DNA of 64,000 bases from Triatoma infestans (GCA_011037195.1 JAAEAF010003489.1:88500-152499); one strand, 5' to 3'. Counted from the first letter of the stretch, positions 45,664 through 58,010 are shown. The notes: a model not told the origin generated them from the letters alone. A program made the numbers and translations.

Positions 45664-46185
45664 TGTGATGGATGCCAGAAATATAAAAATATATTTAATT
45701 TGAAATATCAAAATTATGAATACATATCATAATTATGTGACATTTCCTTGAAAAAGGACTATTCAGGTAGAAGACCACTATTGTCTTTTATAGTTCATGA
45801 ACTTGATGGCATTGTCTACACCTTCTTCTCACAGGGGAAGATTTGAGATAACAATTAGAAGACATTCCTTCAATATAGTCTGAACAGACACGCAAGAGTA
45901 CACTTGTTTTTCGCTCTCTTAGATTCAGTGGCAGTTTAAGTTATAACATAAGTGTTTATTCCAACTAATTTCAGTAAATTAATAAGCATATTGCTCTGTT
46001 ATTGAATAACATATAAATATCTTTAAAGAATATATTTAATTTAATCTACCAATGTTTTCTTAATTATTCTTATTACTTCTCCCTCTTAACTTACAAACAC
46101 AAGCCCTTCTACTAAACTGGTCGTGCTACTACAAACATACAACACAACATCACCAGTAACATTTCAAAGAGAAAGTAAAAAAATC
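45664..46185 (+). mobile_element. Relative of the 4264-4595 MITE, longer and one-ended
   Basis: Begins TGTGATGGATGCCAGAAATA and follows the reverse complement of the 4264 element: GTAGAAGACCACTATTGTC, GTTCATGAACTTGATGGCAT, TTCTCACAGGGGAAGATTTG, AGACATTCCTTCAAT, ACTTGTTTTTCGCTCTCTTA. It then diverges into about 200 bp shared with 48797-49225 (CTTATTACTTCT, AACACAAGCCCTT, ACATCACCA). The opposite inverted repeat is not present. It directly abuts the GGAGTAAG end of a family A copy. Confidence 0.7.
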
Positions 46186-46429
46186 GCAAAACATGAAGAC
46201 CTCTATAAAAAAATGAAACACTCATATGTCTTTCTTATACTCTAATTAATACAATTAAATCAAGAAATTTGCTTTAAAACTTGCAACGTAATAATGCTTA
46301 GTTGGGCTGGCCATAAAGATGGTAGTGGAGATTTTACTTGTATACTTGAGCGGCCTTATATGGAGCGCTCTCTGTGAATATAGGAAAGTTTACGCAAATT
46401 TCATTTTAAACTAACACACAGACCTCCAA

Positions 46430-47625
46430 TACCCCTTTAAAATCAAATTTTTTCAGAAAAATGTTTCACATAAAAGTGATAGTTTCTATCTTTACAGCAA
46501 GCTAAGATATTTAAGTTTAATGAAAATCGTTGAAACTGTTTTCCAGAAAATTTTCAAAAACTGAAGAAACTTCTGAAAAATCGCACTTCTAAATAATTGA
46601 TTTTCTTCAAATTTGAAATTCTATTAATGTTTCTAATTTGTATTAATAATTATATAGGTGGTAGAACCATATATGATATTGAAGTGCTACTTTAGAGGAA
46701 AGCATGCCGTGTTCTCCCTGGGCCCACCAAAAATCAATTTCCCTAGGAGAATATTACAAATAAAAGTCATAGGTAATGATGTGCTTGTAGACCAGGAATG
46801 GAGCGAATACTCCTTTGTGTGGGCCGGAACCTGTTCTAGGAATAGCCAAAAGTATGGCGAGAGCGTCTCTGAGAGAATGTACTCGGAGAGAACATAATCG
46901 TCACTGGAGGCTAAGCACTGGTGTAAAACACGGCAAAATGGTCATGCCAGAGCTGCGTAGAAGAAGAACCCAGAGAGACTCTGGGTTTAAACAGGTATCA
47001 GATATGTCTGATAACGGGCCTGTTTACAGGGTACGGTAGGTTCAAGAAACATCTGCACAAGGTGGAATTGATTGATGCGGAGCCCTTGTGTAGATTGTGC
47101 CAGGAGGAGAAGGAGACGGCCTCTCACCTGTTGTTTGATTGCGACGCAATCGGTAGATTGCGGTACGAGATCTTGCAGTATGTTGAGACCGGAGGAAATC
47201 GTACTTCAAGAAGGACTGGTGGGGAAGGTCCTGGCCCTCATGAAGAGGGTGGCATTACTCTACTAGACATTAAGGGGTTGGCACAATAAGCCAGAATGGG
47301 CAGGCTGCACTACCTGGGTTAAAGCCCCTCCCCGTAGTCTAATCTAATCTAATCTAATGTGTGTAGACAGTATAGGAAGTTTAAACAAATTCGTTGGAGG
47401 AGCCGTTTTTCCAAAAAAATCACGAAAAAGTAAAAACCATTCAGTAAAATCGCACTTCCGGATGATGGATTTTGCCTAGAATCTTCGTGTGTCTGATCCG
47501 GTTTACCTAGTTTGAGCTTCTGCAACTTTCGTTTTTAGGTATTCTGTTAACACATACCGCACCTACAGATCATTCGTTAAAAACATTTGTTTCGTATTCA
47601 GGGGACCTCAAAATTTATTGTACTA
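46430..47625 (-). repeat. Diverged family A copy interrupted by a retroelement tail
   Basis: 46430-46790 (GAAAAATGTTTCACATAAAA, AAAATCGTTGAAACTGTTTT, AAATCGCACTTC, TTTGAAATTCTATTAATG, GTGCTACTTTAGAGGAAAG, AATATTACAAATAAAAGTCA) resumes at 47365-47625 (ACAGTATAGGAAGTTTAAAC, AAATTCGTTGGAGGAGCCGT, AATCGCACTTCCGG, GGGGACCTCAAAA). The order matches minus-strand family A. Confidence 0.6.
46795..47362 (+). mobile_element. Non-LTR retrotransposon C-terminal fragment with (TCTAA)n tail
   Basis: Frames give SMARASLRECTRREHNRHWR (46815-47039) and the Cys/His tail ELIDAEPLCRLCQEEKETAS, HLLFDCDAIGRLRYEIL (47062-47289), as after RNase H in Jockey/I-type elements. The 3' end is five TCTAA-type units at 47337-47358, possibly the element's own tail. 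The frame between the two parts is broken. Confidence 0.75.
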
Positions 47626-48790
47626 ATTTCGTGGATATCAATTATCACATGTCGACTTATATTTTTTTTATTTAATCAAATCATTATATTTGTTTTTGTT
47701 TTTATATTCAATTGTTTGTTAGTGTGCTACCAAAAGAGCAATTATACATAATCCTTTTCAATAAGTTTATAATTATAAATTAGCTCAAATCATTGAGCAC
47801 AGTTCATCGTTTTCTAATAAACAACTGATTCAAAAATGTATTGTCCTCATTTGTGAAGAAAACCAGCGCAACATACAAAACAAATTCTACACATTTTGAA
47901 TATATTATTGATTGTATTGAATTTATAATTTGATTACGCAACGTATATAGAAAACGTTTTAATATTCGTCATGTAAAATCGATGACCCAGTAGCAGAGAA
48001 ACATCAAAATGACCTCGGCTATCTATCCAAGCATCTAATTAATAACAAGATCAACCCCCCTCCACTACTCCGCCAATACTAGTCCTCCGCCAATATCCCT
48101 TCTTGTTTTTACTTACTCATCAGCCTCCTCCGTGTTTAATAACAACCACATTTCCGCCCACTATGTAATCAAAATATATCATCGTATGTAACAAGCATTG
48201 TGTGATATATAAAACTGAAACTTTTGTCATAACTAATTAATTCTATAAATAAAATGAGTAATTTTACAAAATATATAGACGAATATAATTATTTATAAAT
48301 ATTAGATAAGGTAACCATATAATTAACTACTTGCTTCACCAACATTTCCCTAGTATCATCTCTGGAACTAGATTGGTTTAGAGATTAATTGGATTCTCAA
48401 CTTCCGGCCCTAGGTAAGCTAATTGATATATAGAATCTCTTGTTATTAAAATATTGGACAAGTTATTTGACATATTTAATTTAATTGGTTTTGAAAGCTG
48501 TATTTGCTAGATAAATGATGTTTATAATTTTCTGGTATTATTAATGTATTTTTTAATACAATATAAATTTTTCAGTTTCACTAGTTAGGCGTTCAATAGT
48601 GTAACGGACATACGTAAATGTACTTACCAAATATCACACTTTATTGAATAAGGTGGTTGGGTCTACAAGGCTTGACAATATCCTCTCAGCCATGCTTATT
48701 TTCCGTAATGCTGAACCTATTTTTGGATTTTTGTCAAAACTACTTTGATTAAGTTTATTAGTCACAAAACTGTAGCTTATACTGTGCCTT
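47626..48790. other. No gene recognised
   Basis: AT-rich; a C-rich spot at 48055-48064. No coding signal. Confidence 0.4.
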
Positions 48791-48796
48791 AACAGG

Positions 48797-49225
48797 TGTG
48801 ATGGATGCAAGAAACTTGAAATAATATTAAATTTTAAATAAATCTAAATTATCAAAATATGTTGCAAAAGGACAGCCAGGTAATACCATTACAGTTACTC
48901 GTACGGTTCAAGAACAATTATGGCATTGTACTGTACTACCCCTTCTTCTCACAGGGAAGGAATTGAAACAAAGAGAAGAGATATTTTAAGGAGACTCGTT
49001 CTAGCTACCAAAGTGAAAACATCAGTGCCAGTTTCACAATAAATTAAATAAGTTTATAATACCAAATAAGTGTTATTATTATTTTAACAGAATATATTTA
49101 TTTATAAAACAGTAGTGTATTCTTAATTCTTATTACTTCTATCTCAAACAAACACGAGCCCTTTTCGCTAAAACGCTTAAGCCACAAGCTACCTACACAC
49201 ATCACCAATACATTACACAGGCAAT
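48797..49225 (+). mobile_element. Third relative of the 4264-4595 MITE
   Basis: TGTGATGGATGCAAGAAACT, then TTGCAAAAGGACAGCCAGGT, GTACGGTTCAAGAACAATTA, CTTCTTCTCACAGGGAAGGA, AGAGATATTTTAAGGAGACT, then CTTATTACTTCT, AAACACGAGCCCTTTTCGC, CACATCACCA. It is the most diverged of the three and, like the 45664 copy, lacks the second inverted repeat. Confidence 0.65.
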
Positions 49226-49229
49226 CCTT

Positions 49230-50085
49230 GAAATCAATAGATATAGGGAGACAGAAACTTTATAAATGAAAATAATCTATCCTATCCTATGAATGAAATT
49301 TTTCCGAAACCGGTCACAATTACGGAAAAAAATGCTTGCTATACATGTACAACATCAGATATTATATTTTACTTATATTTATTATTTGGTTTTCCTTTAT
49401 ATAAGATTTTAATGTTCACTAATTTTTCCACCTTCTTATTTATATTCTATTGTTTTGGAACGCGCAAATATGCAGTATTTTAGCATTGACTAAGTTCTAC
49501 TTATTTACTACCTTTTGTTTTTGATATTATTTTATAAAAGTACTATAGCCCCATTGTAAAGAACCCAAGTAGAAAAATGTAGCTCCGCGTATGAAAGTTT
49601 TATTAATTTCTAAAAGAAAACGTCGACTAAAATTAGAATATTTATTTATTCAATTTTTAATAGAGACAACTTTAAACTTAAGTATACAATAAACGCTTGT
49701 GAATGCGTGTGAATGTATCGTATCACACCAGATATTTTTAATTGTTGAAGGCTAAAAAAAAGAATTTTTATAAACTAGGATGATGATATATAAATTATTT
49801 GCGTAAAATTTGGTTGTATCTGGAGTATATAATGTTGTAGAAGCTCAGTACAGTATCCTGCTTAGACATTTCGGAAAACTGGGTGTGGATAACATCAGTA
49901 AATCAGTATGTAGTATTTAAAGTATTTAAAGCTTGATTTAAATACTGTCCACCAATCAGAACGAAGTAAGTGGGGTGGGGGGAATTGATATCAGAATTTA
50001 AGCTCCGACATACTTATTATATACTGCATAGATTTTAAGAGTTTTTGTTTTAAAATTATGTATGTATTATATATGATGTGCCATT
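49230..50085. other. No gene recognised
   Basis: A piece of the family A end (GTGAATGTATCGTATCACACCAGA) lies at about 49703-49732. AAGTATTTAAAG is repeated near 49915-49930. Nothing else. Confidence 0.4.
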
Positions 50086-50089
50086 ATCC

Positions 50090-50856
50090 TGGGCGAACGA
50101 AGTCATCTATTTAGGTCAGACTGTTTGTTTCCAAGATAGATCTAAAAAAAAATCCTTCTAAATTGATAGAAGGATAATTCTCGCCTGGTAGAAGTTCTGG
50201 TCCTTAAAATTCATATTAAAAAATAAAAATATTAGTGAAGTAAAGAAAGGGCAAATTTTGGATAGTTGTGTGGTACCGTGCTTAACGTATGGTTCACAGA
50301 CATGGACCCTAACAAAGAAGGATATGCAAAGATTAAAAACTACTAAAGAGCAATGGAACGTAGTATATTTTGGGCATTAAACGTAAAGATCGTATCAGGT
50401 GTGAAGCTATAAGGAGGAGTACCAATGTGAAAGATATTAAGGTTAAGATTAAAAAAGCATATTGGCAGTCGGCTAGACACTTAGCTAGAACTAATGATAC
50501 GAAGTGGGGTAAATTAGTTACCATATGGAAACCTTATTTCAGTCGAAGGAAAAGAGGGCGACAGAAGAAAAGATGGACGGATGAATTGGTGAAACATGCA
50601 GGTTCATCATGGATTAAAAAAAAGCACAAGACAGGGAAGAATGGAACAGAATGGGAGAGGCCTATGCTCTGTTAGGGCCTGGTTTTAGTGAATAGTGATG
50701 GTTGTATGCATTATTATGATAATTAGTGAACTATAGAGGATGATAATTTAAATTCTTATGAATTGGTTTAGTTAAATTTTCTTCTTTTTTTTTTTTTAGT
50801 TTGTGAAGAAGATGTGTTTTTTTTTATGTTCTTTATGTATCGCTGTAATCTAAAAC

Positions 50857-50910
<54 letters not shown>

Positions 50911-50912
50911 TA
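50090..50912 (+). mobile_element. RTE-like retrotransposon 3' part with (ATT)n tail
   Basis: About 50097 onward reads NEVIYLGQTV; ILDSCVVPCLTYGSQTWTLT lies near 50258-50320; RIRCEAIRRSTNVKDIKVKI and KKAYWQSARHLARTNDTKWG follow (50370-50675). This gives the palm end, thumb and C-terminal domain of a reverse transcriptase of the RTE/Jockey-related type. Frameshifts lie near 50160 and 50340. The tail is AATAAAGACT followed by (ATT)n at 50868-50911. Confidence 0.8.
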
Positions 50913-50914
50913 TT

Positions 50915-52780
50915 TCATATGTAAAATAATTGTCATCTAGTATTTTATTTAGTTTGATATTATACATTTTAAAACTACATTTTTTACCAGGAAGGGTAGT
51001 CAAGCTTCTTCACGTTTATGACTTTCTTTCTTCAGTTTTTTTTATGTTTGAAACTGAAGAAATGAAGGGAAGCGAACATAAATAAGGAGGTTGGCTTTTA
51101 GGTGATAATAACCCAACTAACAAAACAAAACAAAAAAAGAAACTGCAAAACGTTAAAATTCAGTTACTATATAAAACATCACACATCTCATCGATCGATC
51201 ACAACAAACTTAAACTGAAAAAATCTGGTGTGAAACACTCACACGACTTTATCTTACTCCAATTTATATAGTTACTTATTTATGTAAATGTGTAGTTTTT
51301 CAAACTCTAATACACTTCTTCGTATTATAATTTATTAGTTTATATAAATTAGGACTAATAATTAGTTCGATTCCTTTTTTTTATGTTGTTGCGAGAAACT
51401 AGATTTTGATTCAATTAGCTCTTGATAATTACCTTTTTAATTTCAATTTTTATAGTACTCTTTCAATGCTTTGTGGACTGCGCCACATACATAAAATTAA
51501 TATAATTTATAGCTAAAAAACTTCAGAGACAAAGTAATGTTTTTTAACTAAATATTATGACTTCCATGAAGAAATTTTCATGGGTGTTTAACATCAATTT
51601 TATTTTGTTCCATTAGTATAAACGGCCAAATACAAAATGACAGATCTTGCATTTCTATCTAATTCTCTTTTGCTTTCTTTTTCAACAATGGAATGAAAAT
51701 TCTGAATTTATTCTTTATATCTCACATTAATTATATAAAACAGTAAATATTATGTTGCAAATAAATTGAATTTTGGCATATTTCTTTTTTTTAAAAAAAG
51801 AAAAGATTATGGCACAATATGATCACTTATAAAATATCTACGAAAGGAAAACAGTAAAAACCATTCTAAACTAGATTTTTCATAGAAATAATTAGCTATA
51901 ATTAATTAGCGAATCATATTGTAGAAGTGGAAGTATGTTAGGCCAATCAGAAATTTAGAATTATAATTTGGACCACGCCCACATTTGACATCTTCACGAC
52001 AAGGTTAAACTTTTTTTAATAATTTTTGTTTATAAATTTCATACGTTAATTTTTTCGCAGTCCAAAAAAAAAGTAAAATAAATTTATCATATTTAAACAA
52101 ACAAACAAAAATCCATCGTTTACTAATTCCATAAAGGGTAGATAGTTAATATTCTGATATGAACAATAATTTATACCATATGACCAATGGATGAAGGTTT
52201 GCCATACACGTGACCACAACTAACTTGCACCTGATGGATTTCCCATTGAGTTACATGTTAATTAACAGGTGACCAAAATTATATATAGTTAGGAATGATG
52301 GATATAACAACGTGGAGGGCAATTGAGCATATACATCCAATATATTATCAATTCTGTAATTGTTATCATCATTCATCTATTACAATAGCATTCGTTAATT
52401 AAAACATTAGCTAACGGAAGTGTTTGTTTAATAAACTAATCAAAAATCAGTTCTGTTTCACAGAATTTCAGTTACACTTGGGAAGTTAAAATTGTACTAT
52501 TTTTGAACTCGAAGTAACTAGCTACATAGATATAAAGATCTAAAATGTTTATTTGAAGCATTTTTCCATGAAAATTCATTGCAGGAGATCACTGAGGGTT
52601 TGAGAGGAAGAAGAGCAATAGGTTTTCTTTTAAAGTGCTACTTCAGTTTGGCCAGTTTTTAGTACTGACAGCACACTAGATATTTAATACAAATTCAACT
52701 TGGATAAAATTTTCCATTTAGGAACTCGGAAAATTTCAATAATATATAGTCTTCTAAATGTTTCAGATATGTGTTTTTAT
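50915..52780. other. No gene; family A scraps
   Basis: The terminal piece of family A (AAAATCTGGTGTGAAACACT) is at 51220-51262. A module fragment is at about 52530-52655 (AAAGATCTAAAATGTTTATT, CATTTTTCCATGAAAATTCA, TTTAAAGTGCTACTTCAGTT). The rest is AT-rich. Confidence 0.45.
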
Positions 52781-52789
52781 TAATTAATA

Positions 52790-53095
52790 TTATTTAGACC
52801 ACGATAATGCGATAGAGGTTTAACCATAACCTCACCAAGCCGCACCATTATAAAATACGCATTGTAAATAGTCCCAAATGTGATTGCGTTAACGGAAAGG
52901 ATGGCGATATCAATCATTTACTCTTTAGTTGTAAAATGTATAGTAAAAAAAAAAGGGAAACGTTTTTAACCGAACTGTCCGAGTATGTACGATTTCCTTG
53001 TAGCGCAACAAGCATATTGGCACTAATGGAAAAAGTAGCGCTTGTTTGCATATACAAGTTTATCAAAGGGAATAAAATGAAAATATAAGTCGGAT
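52790..53095 (+). mobile_element. Non-LTR retrotransposon C-terminal tail
   Basis: From about 52838 a frame reads HHYKIRIVNSPKCDCVNGKD, GDINHLLFSCKMYSKKKRET, then VCIYKFIKGNKMKI and a stop at 53086. The CxC...HxxxxC knuckle and the final hydrophobic helix fit the C-terminus of non-LTR ORF2 proteins. Truncated upstream. Confidence 0.6.
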
Positions 53096-53179
53096 TAGGA
53101 ATTATCTTTCGGTATACTGTAGTTCTGTGCTCATTTCACTTATATACTAGACACCAAAACAACATTATATATGCATATA

Positions 53180-54472
53180 CGAGGGCTGCTCTTTATATTT
53201 GTGGCCTAAGGATGAAAACACAAGCATTTAAAGACAAAATCGATTTTATTGTTTTTCAAAATATTCCCCATGAAGATGAATACACTTTTGCATGCGTTGG
53301 AACCAATTTTCAAAGCACTTTTTCCACTCCGATTTAGGTACTTCTAAAACATGGGTTTTGAATGCAGCAACTGCTTCTTTTCAGGAGTAGGAAACCGTTG
53401 TCCACGTAGTTTTTTCTTGATGTTCGGGAACAAAAAGAAATCATTAGGTGCCAAATCAGGGCTGTACGGTGGATGACCCATCAATTCAATGTTTTGTCCT
53501 GTCAAAAACGCCATTGTTTCAGCCGATCGGTGGCAGCTCGCATTGTCGTGATGCAGAATGATGCGTCTTTTCTTTGACTTTTCCCGAAGTTTCTCAAAGA
53601 CTTCTGGCAAACAAATAGTGGTCTACCATTCCGAATTGACCGTCTTACGTTCCTCTAAAGGCACAGTCGCCACATGACCGGTAATGCCGAAGAAACAGGC
53701 AACCATTTGCTTTGATGTGCTTCTTCCACGAACAACTTTGGTTGGGTTGGGCTCGTCTTGAAAGACCCATACGGTGGATTGCTGTTTTGTTTCAGGATCA
53801 TATGAGTATATCCATGATTCGTCACCTGCGTAGATATTATAAACTGCTTTTGATGCACCTTGAGCGAATTTCTTCAACATTTTCTTGCACCAATCAACAC
53901 GAACATCCTTTTGTGCGTTTGTCAGGTTATGCGGTATCCAACGCGAACAAACCTTTTTCACATGCAAATGTTATGCAAAATCTTATTAATGCTTGTCATA
54001 CTAATGCCTAAAGATGCTTCAATCTCGCGATATGTTACATGACGATCATGCTTTATTAGCTCATGCTCAGCATCGACGTTTTCTGGCACAACAACCGTTG
54101 TTGGACGACCTTCACGGGATTCGTCCTGGAGTGATCGTTGGCCACGATTGAATTCGTTATACCACTTTTTAATGGTGCTGTAAGAAGGTGCTTCATTACC
54201 ATATAAGGAATTAAGTTCATCTGTGCACCGGTTTCGTGTCAGGCCACGTCGAAAGTTATGAAAAATTATTGCACGAAAATGTTCACGAGTTAATTCCATT
54301 TTCTCCTAAGATCACTTTTTTAACCTGCTATCACTAACACTAACAACAATGAAATGACAAAATGTTTTGGTTGAGGTTATGTTTAACAATGTGAAGATTG
54401 CACTGGAAACATCAGCTGGTGCCTAGCAACAATCAGTGTTACCAAGGCCAGAAATATAAATAGCAGCCCTCG
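53180..54472 (-). mobile_element. Full-length mariner transposon (1293 bp)
   Basis: The terminal inverted repeats, starting CGAGGGCTGCT and continuing TTTATATTT-GGCCT (about 28 bp with two mismatches), are flanked by TA on both sides, the mariner target duplication. Length and single transposase gene fit a complete mariner (about 1.3 kb). The transposase is broken (see 53246-54299), so it is non-autonomous now, but the inverted repeats are well preserved, which suggests a fairly recent insertion. Confidence 0.95.
53246..54299 (-). pseudogene. Mariner transposase, inactivated
   Basis: The start ATG is at 54299, with an N-terminal helix-turn-helix region (HFRAIIFHNFRRGL, CTDELNSLYG, STIKKWYNEF). 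The catalytic part has DESWIYSYD (first Asp), HHDNASCHRS (second Asp) and YSPDLAPNDFFLFP (third Asp, D34D spacing expected for mariner). The family length is about 345-350 residues and the coding span here allows about 351. Breaks: a frameshift near 53960-53967, a TAG stop at 53623-53625 where a Tyr codon is expected, and a frameshift near 53385. After it, the C-terminus continues in another frame to a TAA at 53246. Confidence 0.93.
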
Positions 54473-54539
54473 TATATATTATTATTTTTATATTTATTAT
54501 AAATTTTTATTATTTATATATTTTATTATATTTTACTAT

Positions 54540-55560
54540 TTTTATAGGAATTAAATTGGAGATGGTGGAATCAAATTGGAGATGGTAGACAATTTCGTTT
54601 ATCTGGGAATCCAATTTAATAAATCTTCACTTTTTCTAGAAACCATGAAAAATTTTGTGAGAAAGGTAAATGTTGCAGTTGGCTCTGTGATTAATATCTG
54701 AACCAAGTCAAAGTGCGATAAGAGGAGCTCTCGTGTTACGAGTGTTTAACGCACTAGCCAGAAGTGGTATGTTGTACAATGATGCACAGATATGGAGGAG
54801 TTTGAGATACATTAGCCTGTTGGAAAGAGCGCATGTCAACTTTTATAAAAGATATTTCAGTTACCAAAAACTACTCCTGATTACATAGTTAGAACTGAGA
54901 ATGGCATTCCTCCGATTCTTCTTTATATAGTTAAAGTCTCACTGCGATGGGTTACAAATTTGGCTAGGATGGAAAGTAAGAGACTGCCGCGTAAATGTTT
55001 TATTAGGCTTTTAGAGTTACATGCGGATTCTGTAAATAGTCTGAAATATAATTGGTTCTCTCAGTTGAATAGTTTACTTCTAGAGCACGGTATTGAAGTC
55101 AATCCAGAAGAATTAACCCGAGATATTAATTTTTCTGTTAGAGAAATTGTTAATTCCTTAAAAGATAGTTTACAGCATAGGGGACAGGCAATTCCTTGAA
55201 AGTTCTCGATATAGTCAAATCTACAATGCTCTTCCACTCCTAGCTAATGCTCCTCTGGAGTACGAGTATGTTAATATCAGAATGTTATTTTGATAGCCCA
55301 ATTGAGACTTTCAAATCAATATATTATGAAGTTAACTTTAAATAATATGACGTACACTGTAAACTGTTAATCAGATCTGTACTATTTTTAATATGTTTGT
55401 GAAGGAAGACTTTTTTCATTTGTTTGCTCAATGCCCAATATATACACAAATTAGAATGAATTACGTATTTTAAATTTACTATACCCTTTAGAGTGGAGAC
55501 AGCTATTCTCAGTTATCTACCCAGTATCTCTAAAGAAGATTTAACTTATTTTTGTTACTA
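54540..55560 (+). mobile_element. Non-LTR reverse-transcriptase C-terminal fragment
   Basis: Successive frames: LEMVDNFVYLGIQFNKSSLF (from 54555), then a broken thumb, TTPDYIVRTENGIPPILLYI, WVTNLARMESKRLPRKCFIR, LLELHADSVNSLKYNW (54960-55199), then an FFHLFAQCPIYTQIR tail at about 55415-55460. The FVYLG block is the end of the palm. Multiple stops. It starts about 70 bp right of the mariner. Confidence 0.7.
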
Positions 55561-55564
55561 TATT

Positions 55565-56262
55565 GATACTTAGGCTATCGGTCCTTTATTTTGAATGAGT
55601 AATTGCTTACAATATTTCTTTTCTTTATTATTTACATTGTTTTGCTCTAACTTTAATATTATTTTAACTTTAAAATTCTTTTGCTTTATTGTTTGTATTG
55701 AGAATTTATCATGTTTATTTGTTTTTTCTTCTTCTTCATTTGTTTTCTTTCATTAGTTTATGATTTCATTAGTTTTTTCTTCTTTTTTTTTAATTTATTT
55801 TCTTCTCTTTTTACTTTGCTTTTGTTTGTTAATTACTTTAGTTAATTTTGTTCTGATTAAATATACAATGTTTATTATTTTTGTTTATTAAGCAAGTAGC
55901 TCATGCTCTGTTGTTTATAATTGTTTTTTTTCATGTATAACTTTCTTTACTTTTTTTTATAGTCACTTTGTGTGTAAAGAATGTAATCTTATTGGTTATG
56001 GGGTTTTTACAAAACACATAAATTCTATATATAAATTATTCTTATAGAGATACAAATAAATAAAATTATATATATATATACACACACACACACAAAGGCA
56101 TTAACCATAAAATTGTTTCAGATATGACATGTCTAAAAGATTAAGAATAAAAGCCGCATCGCTCAAGATACCCTTATCTCTGCAAGGATGGAGAAGGTAG
56201 AAAGAGAAGAGAGTGCAGAAGCGTGATGGAAGTCTGCAAGAGACATGTCAATTTGAAAAGAT
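55565..56262. other. No gene; T-rich DNA with microsatellite
   Basis: Long T-rich region (55600-55960) and (TA)n(CA)n at 56066-56094. Nothing coding. Confidence 0.45.
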
Positions 56263-56359
56263 AGGGCTGGTTTTTTTCCACCAACATATTGACAGTTGGA
56301 GGCAATTAGAAGCCAAAGGTAGTATAAATAATGTCAATATGTTGGTTTTTTCCAGCCCT
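56263..56359. mobile_element. 97-bp miniature inverted-repeat element
   Basis: Left AGGGCTGG-(T)7-CCA-CCAACATATTGACA and right TGTCAATATGTTGG-(T)6-CCAGCCCT are inverted repeats of about 30 bp around a 37-bp centre. The pyrimidine run keeps the same strand at both ends instead of being inverted, an unusual detail. No second copy in the window. Confidence 0.6.
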
Positions 56360-56619
56360 CAAAAACAAAATAACTGGTTAATGTAAAAACAGACAAAACC
56401 AAAAAACAAATAAATAAATAAATAAATTATTTAGACCGGATAACGAAGGTCCATTGATAGTTCTTCACGTAATGTTTAACGGAAATCAAATTAATAACAG
56501 CTAATATTCTGTAAATGCTCGTAATTATTGAATATGATTTTGTTCTCGCAATTCAGAACTTCCAATTTTCACATACTTATTTATACTTACTTATTCTCTT
56601 TCTCTTCTATAGCATTGTA

Positions 56620-57165
56620 GAGGATTTGCAAAAGAGTCGCCATCCGTCTCTATCTCTGGCCATTATTTAGCCTTGCCTACTGTCGTGCCAGTTTCCCCTA
56701 GGCATTCTGTAATATTATCTAGCCAGGTGATTCTTCTTCTTCCTCTTGTTCTCTTACACGTACACCTGGCTTCATAGGCTCGTTTAGGATGCCTTGCATG
56801 TTTCATCCTTATAATATGCCCAAACCATCTTAGCTGGGTGTGTATGATTCGCTTCATAACCTAGATTCCTCCTAATAGTAGTGTTCCTGACTCGGTCCCT
56901 TCTTGTCTTACCCTCCACTCTGCGGAGGTATCGCATCTTCCGCCGCTTGTAGACGGCTTTCGCAGCTTTTCGTGAGGGCCCAGGATTCACATCCATATGT
57001 GAGGGTTGGGAGGTATATTGAATTAAAAATCCTTAGCTTCGTTCGCTTAGAGATCCTCTCTTTTGCTAATTTATTTCTGGTTGATGGTTCGGAACAATCT
57101 CCCAGATGCCGCACACCTTGCATTCAATTCGTCTTTAACCCTGCCATCTGAGCTAATCCAAACCC
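56620..57165 (-). mobile_element. RTE-type retrotransposon reverse-transcriptase C-terminal part
   Basis: Minus strand in order: HLGDCSEPSTRNKLAKERIS, KRTKLRIFNSIYLPTLTYGC, ESWALTKSCESRLQAAE (57123-56908), then RVRNTTIRRNLG, then THPAKMVWAYYKDETCKAS or HTQLRWFGHIIRMKHARHPK, GRRRITWLDNITECLG (56996-56663). TYGCESW and QLRWFGH(V/I)xRM are the RTE hallmarks. Two frameshifts. Different in sequence from the copies at 15770 and 29317. Confidence 0.8.
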
Positions 57166-58010
57166 AATTTTCACATACGAAATTAGGTAAGGCGATAGAA
57201 GGATGCTGTTTACCTTCAATAATAAGTTATTAAGGATTATAAATTATACAAATCAACTACTAAAATGAAAGTATTATTATTATTAATTATTATTTTAACA
57301 ATTGATTTAGCAGACTGTTTAATTTGGCAACGCTTTATGAAATAATATCTTTTGGATTTAAGTGGAAATTATTTAGTGTGTTAACTATAACAATCGTTCA
57401 TGAAAATGACAGTTTATCTATTATTAATTATTATCTATTATGCAGTCCTTTATTTCTTCTAAATATTAAACATAGATTAATCTAATAAACACAAGTTTCA
57501 CATCTAATATATGGTGTAAACAGTATTAAATATCTATTACCAAACACTATTATCCATTAGTCAGTAGTTTAAAAGAGTGAAAGAAATAAAATATCTGATA
57601 TAGAAGGTCATCTATCAGCCGGTGATATCTGAACAGTTTGTCCTGCACGATAACTAATAGTTCCTTTTTTACTATAAAAATAAAAAAAGAATCCTTTTTA
57701 TCACATTTAAGAGGGGGATATATCGTTTATCATTAATACAAAGAAGTTTCTGATATATCGTCGTTTCTTATATTCATTCAGTTCATTTTGTTCAGTTTTA
57801 CTACAGTGTTGTGTTCACACAAGACAATTAGTAAAATGATTCAAATTGGTATGACTTTTTTTTTATACTTAAAATATTTAAGTAGTTTTGACGGCCATGT
57901 CCTAGCCTTAACCACCCATTCTATCTCTCGGTGTATGGATTCAATTAATAAGACTTTTCTAGACATTTTGTTCCTCTATTAGTCGAGCTCATCTGCTTCA
58001 GGCCATGCCT
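57166..58010. other. No gene recognised
   Basis: AT-rich. The frame 57788-57982 has no motif. Confidence 0.4.
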
